A DNA stretch of 64,000 nucleotides from Ahaetulla prasina (taxonomy: Eukaryota > Chordata > Lepidosauria > Squamata > Colubridae): the NCBI RefSeq assembly GCF_028640845.1, contig NC_080540.1, positions 165,968,752 through 166,032,751 of the forward strand, in the 5' to 3' direction. The position numbers were made by a program, and so were the translations under genes. Positions 57,393 to 64,000 of this stretch are shown piece after piece. The notes below the pieces were generated by a model, which did not search any database, was not told the origin of the DNA, and saw nothing but the letters and a program-made list of their open reading frames with translations. How positions within the stretch are numbered: position 1 is the stretch's first letter; every line of letters begins with the position of its first letter.

Positions 57393-58229
57393 CTCTCATA
57401 CTTAATGGTAACCATTGGGGCATCCAGAGAGTTAATATTATGCTAAAATAACTGCTTTCACCTGTAGACATTCTGACTGTCGCATTTTATATCGACTGTA
57501 GTTCCTGAGACATCTTCAAAGACAGACCCAGGTAAAGTATGTTATAGTGGTGTCAATCAATGGTATTGAGAGTGGGAATCACTGCCTCCCGAGGTTCTCA
57601 ATCCAGATGAATGTTGTTTATTGCAAGGAGAGGTTTTGGAAGAAGAGAGATCATCATTGGAAGTTCCCAACATGTCTCGGGACAACTTTGGGGGAGCTAG
57701 TGGTGAGACATTAAAGGGCATTTCAATCTAGCTGTCCAACCTGAAGTGTGCCAGCATGATCTTGTGTTGCATCTCCCTAATGACACTCAGGACTGGAGAA
57801 GAACAGTGAAGAGACAATGCTGTGCACTGGCTGGGGGAAAAAAATTATTTAGGAAAAATGTTGAAGTGAAAGCTCAAGAGTTCTGAGTAGTACCTTTGCT
57901 TTCAAACATGGAACCCATATGTAATTTGTTAGATTATGGCTTTCTTTCTCCTGAACTTTTAACCAACAAGACATGTTTCTTCTCAGAAGCGACATAAGGC
58001 TAACTAGCCAAACGATCACTTCTGAATTCTGTCTTACATCCGTTTTCAGTAAGTGGCCAAGGTTACCACGTCCTGGAAGCAAAGCCAATGCCACCATAGT
58101 AGACAGTATTTTGAAGCTCCCTGGCTTTTTCAACCTTTAATGGGATAGCTAGAGCTGAACTTTGGGGCAATAATCTAAAGTCCCAGAAAGAAGGACAGCA
58201 AAGAGATTAAAGTTCAGCTTGGCCAACTC

Positions 58230-59150
58230 ACCACACCAGCCTTTTTTTTGTTGTTGTTGTTCTGATCAGAAACATTTTATAGAATGAGTATTTATTTTGT
58301 TATTTTTACTTTAAATATTAGTTTTTCATTTCTGCAACACTCTCATTCCCAACTGATTGTTATATAAACTCTTTTAAATGTGGCATCCCCATATATCATA
58401 TGAGTTCTTTTGTCTATAAGTGTGAAATCCCTACCAGTTCTTATTTTTAATTTTAAAAAAGTTTTTTATTTTTTAACAAACACACACAAACGCACATACG
58501 ATGCATTTTTTCTGAACAGAGTATTGGCCAAGTTCCAAATTTATACAACTTTTAGTTATCTTCCAACACTTTGTATGTTTCACTTTTTGCCATAATATTC
58601 TTTCTCTCTAATTTTTATTTTATTTTCTTTATTTCTATTATATAACTTGTCTTACCCTTCACTCTAATCATTAATCAGTTTCTTTTTTCCTTTTTTTCCT
58701 TCTCTCATTACTTCCTCCAAATTAAACCCTTTAGTTTCAAATCAATCATTTTCTGATATTTGACCCTGACTCTAAATCATCCTATTCAGATATTTTCCCA
58801 TTACTCCCTTTTCACCTCAGAATATAGGTTCAAATATTTTCCCTAAATTCCATTATTCCAATCACAAAAATTGATGTTCATACGATTTTACATATCCCAC
58901 TTATCTAACATTAAGATCATTGATTTCCATTGCTTTTTGAACTAAGTTAATCTTCACAATATAATATAATTTCAAATGTTTTAACTAGATTTCATATTTG
59001 CAATTAAAAACATTTAATGTAATATTCAGATGTATATATGTTTATATCTCTTCATAGTAATCCATAGTCAAAAATTTAGTTAATCTTCATAACATAATAT
59101 CATTTCAAATATTTAAAGTGAGTTCCATAATTACCAGTTCTTGATCACAA
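58230..59150 (-). repeat. AT/pyrimidine-rich sequence, possibly L1-derived
   Basis: Long T- and CT-rich stretch with AACAAACACACACAAACGCA. It resembles the AT-rich part of the element at 40480-41100 in composition and phrases (GGCCAAG, AACAAACACA). Origin is uncertain. Confidence 0.3.
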
Positions 59151-59551
59151 AAGATGATCTTTCATATGTGGAATGGCCCCTCATACAGAGGATAGAGTGA
59201 TCTTTACAGAGTTGGTTGCTCCCTGGTTCTGAAGATGATCTGCTGCATTGAGGGCAATTTCTAGGTCAATATAAACTTTGCCTTGGAGGGCAAAAAGACT
59301 CAGAGATGCTTTCAAGAACAAAATTAGGGACTCCCAGGGGGCTGGGTGAGAAGACAGCTTTGCTTTCCCTCCCAGATGATTCTGTTTGACAAGCAAATTC
59401 CACTGGGAACCATTTCTGCTTAATATGACTGTGTGTTCATTCTTTGCAAGAAGATGCAAGCACATTGTTGCTTCCTGTTACAACAGCTACTTGAGTGCTT
59501 AGATTCTGGTGACTTAGATTCTTCAGAAATGGGAGAGGAAAGAATTAACCC

Positions 59552-59575
59552 ATAGGTTATATATATATAACCTAT
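59552..59575. repeat. Perfect 24-bp palindrome
   Basis: ATAGGTTATATA is followed by its exact reverse complement. It lies 120 bp left of a long (AT)n run. Confidence 0.8.
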
Positions 59576-59693
59576 CCTATACATTGCTCCCAGAAGCACG
59601 AAGCTGAAGTCTGAAGATGACGAATGAGACTTCATCGAAACGTCGCCAAGACACTTTTAATTTTACACGGGAGAAAACCCGAACAATCAAAGA

Positions 59694-59695
<2 letters not shown>

Positions 59696-59780
<85 letters not shown>
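59696..59780. repeat. (AT)n microsatellite, about 42 units
   Basis: Uninterrupted TA dinucleotide run. The Tyr-Ile frames in it are artefacts. Confidence 0.95.
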
Positions 59781-59787
<7 letters not shown>

Positions 59788-60094
59788 CATACTTTGATTG
59801 TTTTCCTAACCTGATGGCTCTCCTGAAAAGTCGTGAAATGACTTGATCCATGGATACAGGAATATTGACATGCAATGTCTGAGAAAAGAATCCAATAGTT
59901 GGAAGCACTTTTGGGGCTGAAGATAGAAGTAGCTACTCCCTTCTTGGTTATAGAACTACTACCTCTTTCTGGCTCTTCTGAGTATTATTTTCCTCTCATA
60001 GACTAGCATTTTCTGCACCATTATTTTTTTTTTCTTCATTAAAAAGATGCCAAATGCCTGACAGTTTATTCTTCACACTCATAAAACTTCAACT

Positions 60095-60370
60095 CTGTAA
60101 GATGGGTTGGGATGAGAGTGATTGGCCCCAAATCACTCAGCTAGTTTTCATGCCTCAGAAGCCTAGAACGAGTGGTGGAATTCAGCCAGTTAGCACCACT
60201 TCGGGAGAACCGGTTGTTAACTTTCTGAGCAGTTTGGTGAACTAGTTGTTGGAAGAAATCATTAGGGCAGAGAACCGGTGGTTAAATTACTTGAATCCCA
60301 CCACTGCCTAGAACTCCCAGTATCCTAGTTTCCAAGCCAGCACCTTAATCACTAACTCAAACTGACTCTA
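60095..60370 (-). mobile_element. Sauria-like SINE, reversed, split by a MITE
   Basis: Left part: GATGGGTTGGGATGAGAGTG and CCAAATCACTCAGCTAG. Right part: CCAAGCCAGCACCTTAATCA. The MITE at 60170-60306 sits between them. Confidence 0.65.
60170..60306 (+). mobile_element. hAT-like MITE with exact 8-bp TSD CCTAGAAC, nested in a SINE
   Basis: Starts GAGTGGTGGAATTCAGCC and ends GAATCCCACCACTG. CCTAGAAC flanks exactly at 60162-60169 and 60307-60314. 137 bp. Same family as 52759. Confidence 0.9.
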
Positions 60371-60432
60371 CCACAGATAGTTTTTGTAGCAATAAATCAA
60401 GAAAGAAAGTCTAAGTTTGCTTTTAACCAATT

Positions 60433-60824
60433 CATGTAGTCCTCGACTTACAATAGTTCATTTAGCTTCTGTTCAAAGTTACAGCAACACTGAATATAGT
60501 GACTTAATGACTATTTTCCACATTTATGACCACTGAAGCATTGGTCACGTGATCAAAATCCGGATGCTTGGCCACTGATTCACATTTATGACGGTTGCAT
60601 TGTCCCAGGGTCATGGGATCACCTTTTGCAACCTTCTGACAAGCAAAGTCAATGGGGAAGTCAGATTCATTTAACCACTGGGTTACTAATTTAACAAGGG
60701 CAGTGATTCATTTAACAAATGTGGCAAGAAAAGTCATAAAATGGGGCAAAACTCAATTAACAAATTTCTCACTTAGCAACATCAATCTTGGGTTCAATTG
60801 TGGTCGTAAGTCAAGGACTATCTG
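60433..60824. mobile_element. TA-type MITE, CAGGTAG family
   Basis: Starts CATGTAGTCCTCGACTTACA and ends CGTAAGTCAAGGACTATCTG, followed by TA (60825-60826). About 392 bp. Confidence 0.8.
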
Positions 60825-60830
60825 TATTTA

Positions 60831-61835
60831 TTTATTTATTATTTTATTTTATTTTGACATAGACATATTAGTCCTAATTTATAATCTTTTATTAAGATAT
60901 AGAATGGAAGAAGAAACGGTAAAAGAAACGATGATCAGTTGGGCAAAAAATTTCGGACACAAAATAGAATTAGAAAAGTGGGACAAATTATGGGATAGAA
61001 ATTATAAATTTACAGTGATGGTTGTTTATAAAGAAAATTTGTACTAAATGTTCTATAGATGGCATTTGGCACCAGCGAGATTGGCTAAAATGTTTCCAAG
61101 TTTATCACCCAAATGTTGGAGATGTTGCCATAAACTAGGAAATACTACCACATGTGGTGGATGTGTCCTAAAATAAAAAAAAATTCATATAAGATTAGAA
61201 AATGGCTGGAGGAAATCACATTACAAAAGATAGAATTTAAACCGGAGCTCTTTCTATTAGGAATAATAGACCCAAAAATAGAGAAATCTTTGCAAAATCT
61301 AATACTACACATATTAATGGCAGTAAGGATTACCATTGCACAAGGGTAGAAACAAAATAACAGACCACCAGAAGAAATATTGATTAGGAAAATTTTGCAA
61401 TGTGCAGAAATGGATAAAATGACAATGAAAATTAAGGAAAGAGAAGATTCAGATTATTATAGAGTATGGAAAAATTCTACAAATGGTTAGAAATAAGAAA
61501 TCAAAATAAGAATTGGGAAATTTAAGTTAATATTGCCGAAATAAAGAACTGTGTATTACCAACTATTGTTAACCTTACAGTATTGATTGTGTAAATAAAT
61601 ACAATGTTAAAGTATTTAGTAGAAGAATTGAACAAAAATAGAGAATATACATGTCAATACAGAAGACTGTAAAAATAGCATATGATGTATTGTTATGTCT
61701 GTCATTTTTTTACTCTGTTTTTGTCCTTGTTCTTTTTTTTTCCTGTTTCCTGTTTACTTTTTTTCCTGTTTCCTGTTTACTTTTTATAAAAAAGTAAAAA
61801 GCTTAATAAAAACTATCTTTTTTTTAAAAAAAGGG
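60831..61835 (+). mobile_element. 5'-truncated L1 LINE with 13-bp TSD
   Basis: Encodes a broken piece of L1 ORF2 C-terminus (frames with [20 protein letters not shown] around 60930 and a PKCWRCC-type segment around 61107), then a 3' UTR and an A-rich end. CTATCTGTATTTA is present at 60818-60830 and again at 61836-61848, so the insertion went in at the right end of the MITE at 60433. It carries stops and is dead. Confidence 0.85.
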
Positions 61836-61848
61836 CTATCTGTATTTA

Positions 61849-62167
61849 ACTAAGGTTTTCTAGCCTTTTTCTTCCTGGGGAAATGAGATTCATCCTCAGC
61901 TATTTTTTGAGTTACCGTCACATACATTGGACTATAGAGGAAAAATTTACTCTTTCAGTATGCTTCTTATTTTTAGTAGTCCAAACTTAACATAAATCAG
62001 TATTGTCTAGTATTTTACCTACTAAATAATCCAAAATTTAGAACATTTTAAATAATATCCTCAGATCTAAGAAGTCACAATTTCTAAGGTATTTAGTTTA
62101 CTGGCATTGTACATCAGTTACATTTTCATCACGTCTAAATTTAGTGCCGCAATTATTTTCATCACAG
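61849..62167. other. Upstream flank or intron of ARHGAP9
   Basis: No repeat or exon was recognised. Two splice acceptors are possible before the coding exon, at 62167 (catcacag) and 62211 (ctctttcag), so this is probably a 5' intron. Confidence 0.4.
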
Positions 62168-62231
62168 GTGAAAAGTTAGCATGCTGAGGCCCAGAGTTTC
62201 CAGCTCTTTCAGATCAACCTGACTTGGCAAG

Positions 62232-62565
62232 ATGTTTTCAAGTCGAAGGCGGTTCTTGGAAGGGTTCAATCACCCCCAAAGTGAATCTTCTCTGGATTCT
62301 CCAGGCAGTGTGGTGCTGCAGGCTCTCTATGACTATCAGTACAGATCTGAAGATGGGAGGCAGGTGATCATCAAGGAAGGGGAGATCTTCCACCTTGTGC
62401 ACAAGGCCAATGAAGATTGGTGGCAGGTGAAGCGGTTCGGCCAGCCCAAGCAGAAGAGGCCCATCTTTGTCCCAGCATCCTATGTGGCTGAAGTGACCTA
62501 TGATGACCTACAGCAAAATGTCTTCTTGCATCCTGGCATCCACTCAAAAAAGGATGGAGGTCCAG
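62232..62565 (+). CDS. ARHGAP9: ARHGAP9, first coding exon (SH3 domain), partial gene
   Basis: 111 codons plus one base, ending CCAG before donor gtgagt (62566). Rho GTPase-activating protein of haematopoietic cells; the full protein also has WW, PH and RhoGAP domains, which lie beyond the window. An SH3 domain spans about residues 26-90: ALYDYQYRSEDGRQV, then EDWWQVKRF (the binding-groove double Trp) and RPIFVPASYVAEVT. The N-terminus MFSSRRRF resembles human ARHGAP9 MLSSRWW, and RPIFVPAAY is shared. ARHGAP12, 15 and 27 have related SH3 domains, but head-to-head placement with MARS1 points to ARHGAP9. Confidence 0.85.
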
Positions 62566-62569
62566 GTGA

Positions 62570-63290
62570 GTTGTTTTTTGAAGTTCAAGGGATTAAACCA
62601 GGGTTGGGCAAGTTGAACTCCAGGAATTGGAACTCTCAAGCAAATTTATTCTATCTCTGGAGTCCCCACAATAGCTGAACATTGGATGGACATTCCCATA
62701 ATTTTGGGGTGGAAACATGCACAAAAAAATGCAGTGTATTTAGGGGATCAGAGAATCTCGTTTCAGAGGAAAAATGCCATACCGCTCCAGATCAATAAAG
62801 TAAAGCATAGAAAATGACCGGTATTTGTCACTCACTGCAGCTCAGAGATCCACAAGTGAACAAGCATGCTTGAACTGCAAGAAACCGAAACAGCACCAGA
62901 TGGCAGCAAAAAGTTATCATTTTGTGGACAGGTCTGTTGCCATCTAGTGATTGTATAGATTTTTGAAGCCAAGATCTAGTAGCCTTAGTGTGTTTTTCCT
63001 TTTGGAAATTTGGTTACCCCTGATTAACACAATTTCTAAAAACAAAGGGGGGAAAAAATCACATTCCTACCCCGAAACTTAGGAAAACAGAAAATTGTAG
63101 TGTTGCCCATCCGTGTAACAACTTCACTTATTTTCCCAAGACACTGAGTATGCATCCCTCTCAAAAGAGAGATATTGTCCCCAGTCCTAAAAGAATGCCC
63201 ACCTCTCATATGAATATTTATGAAGCTAAATACTGTTTCATTATAACCCTGATAGTAGCGCTGTGTGACTGGTCCAGGACACTATTTGGA
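62570..63290 (+). other. ARHGAP9 intron, no feature recognised
   Basis: No second exon, RNA gene or repeat family was recognised. Confidence 0.4.
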
Positions 63291-63293
63291 GCA

Positions 63294-64000
63294 GGGGTAA
63301 AATGCTCCCGGTTCGGACTGGCTCACCCAATCCGGTAGCGATGGCGGCTGGTGGTTTGGAGAACCGGTAGCAAAAATCCCTGGCCCCGCCCCCTGCCTCT
63401 GCTGAGCCACGCCATCATCAGAGGTGTTTTTTTTTAACTTTCAAAAGCAGTTTTTCTTCAGCCGAAAACATGCCTTTAAAAGTTAAAAAAAGAGTCTTTG
63501 ATGATCCCGCAGCTTGACTGGGATCGTCAGAACCCTTTAAACTTTTTTTTAACAACCTCTTCGGCCAAAGAGGTTGTAAATAAACAGGTTTTAAAAGGCT
63601 CTTCTGGCGATCCCAGCTGAGTTCCTCATCACCAGAACCTTAAAAAACATGTTTTCTACAAGCTCTTCAGCCGAAGAGGTTGTTAAAACAATTATTTTAA
63701 GAGGTTCTGGGCTGCGCTGAGGGAACTTCAGCTGGGATCATCAGAGGAGCTTTTAAAATCTTTTTTTCCTCTGGCGATCCCAGATCTTCGCATGTGTGCA
63801 CTAGGAACAGGCTCCTCCTGTTCCTCTGTCTCTCTGCGCATCGCTCCCAGATGGCCCTGGCCCCACCTCTGCCTCCGACGCAGAGCCCTCGTCTGGGCCT
63901 TCCCCTGACTCCAGGATTGACCCATTGTCCTCCCCAGCCTCCTCACTGTCCGACTCCACTGCCAGGTTTGCAGGCTGCTGGCGGATCATAACAAGTAGGC
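63294..64000 (+). mobile_element. hAT-like element related to 21671, probably composite
   Basis: Starts GCAGGGGTAAAATGCTCCCGG and TTCGGACTGGCTCACC, like the MITE at 21671. The interior holds repeated GGCGATCCCAGCTGAG-like units and inverted AACCTCTTCGGC phrases. From about 63790 the sequence turns CT-rich, like the LTR interior at 22380. The right border is not seen before the window ends. Confidence 0.45.
63551..63576. repeat. Short perfect-arm hairpin
   Basis: ACAACCTCTT and AAGAGGTTGT, 10-bp arms around a 6-base loop CGGCCA. Related phrases recur at 63665-63685. Confidence 0.7.

Noticed and set aside
62571..62678. Extension of the ARHGAP9 frame past 62565
   Set aside because: A strong gtgagt donor ends the exon; the following residues have no family similarity.

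Overview
This window is a piece of a vertebrate nuclear genome, most likely a squamate reptile and probably a snake. The genes have introns with GT-AG borders, two promoters are CpG-rich, and the intergenic DNA is full of squamate-type repeats: tRNA-headed SINEs, CR1/L2-like LINE 3' ends with ATTCT or AAATA tails, short DNA transposons with 8-bp or TA target duplications, solo LTRs and long microsatellites. The species call is an inference from repeat style. No prokaryotic, CRISPR or viral coding system is present.

Layout. 0.9-1.7 kb: a CpG island with a G-quadruplex-like run and a possible minus-strand first exon of the next gene (MBD6 would be expected from mammalian gene order). 5.2-17.2 kb: DDIT3 (CHOP, C/EBP-homologous protein) on the plus strand, with a promoter holding the ATF4-C/EBP element and AP-1 site, a spliced inhibitory upstream ORF (exons 1 and 2), and coding exons 3 and 4. 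17.2-52.1 kb: MARS1 (cytosolic methionyl-tRNA synthetase) on the minus strand. All 21 coding exons were traced and give an unbroken frame of about 891 residues. 52.3-62.2 kb: intergenic, mostly repeats. 62.2-62.6 kb: first coding exon of ARHGAP9 (SH3 domain) on the plus strand, running off the window. The order and orientation DDIT3 - MARS1 - ARHGAP9 (tail-to-tail, then head-to-head) is that of human 12q13, shown here inverted.

How the genes fit together. DDIT3 and MARS1 are neighbours in the integrated stress response. Each carries the same ATF4-C/EBP octamer (TTGCATCA in the sense direction) by its promoter. They converge on one near-palindromic 15-bp block that supplies AATAAA to both strands, so their 3' ends probably overlap by a few tens of bases. 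DDIT3 keeps the spliced upstream ORF ending in Ile-His-His-His-Thr that controls its translation in mammals, but the stall-associated Ile-Phe-Ile has become Thr-Leu-Ile.

The rest is transposon archaeology. Several insertions still show exact target duplications: 8-bp for hAT-like MITEs, TA for mariner-like MITEs, 5-bp for two solo LTRs and 13-bp for an L1 fragment. Several are nested. Coordinates of old repeats are approximate. I did not find a new multi-gene system; the best second looks are the DDIT3 upstream ORF, the paired ATF4 sites, the shared poly(A) block and the possible minus-strand promoter at 1.1 kb.
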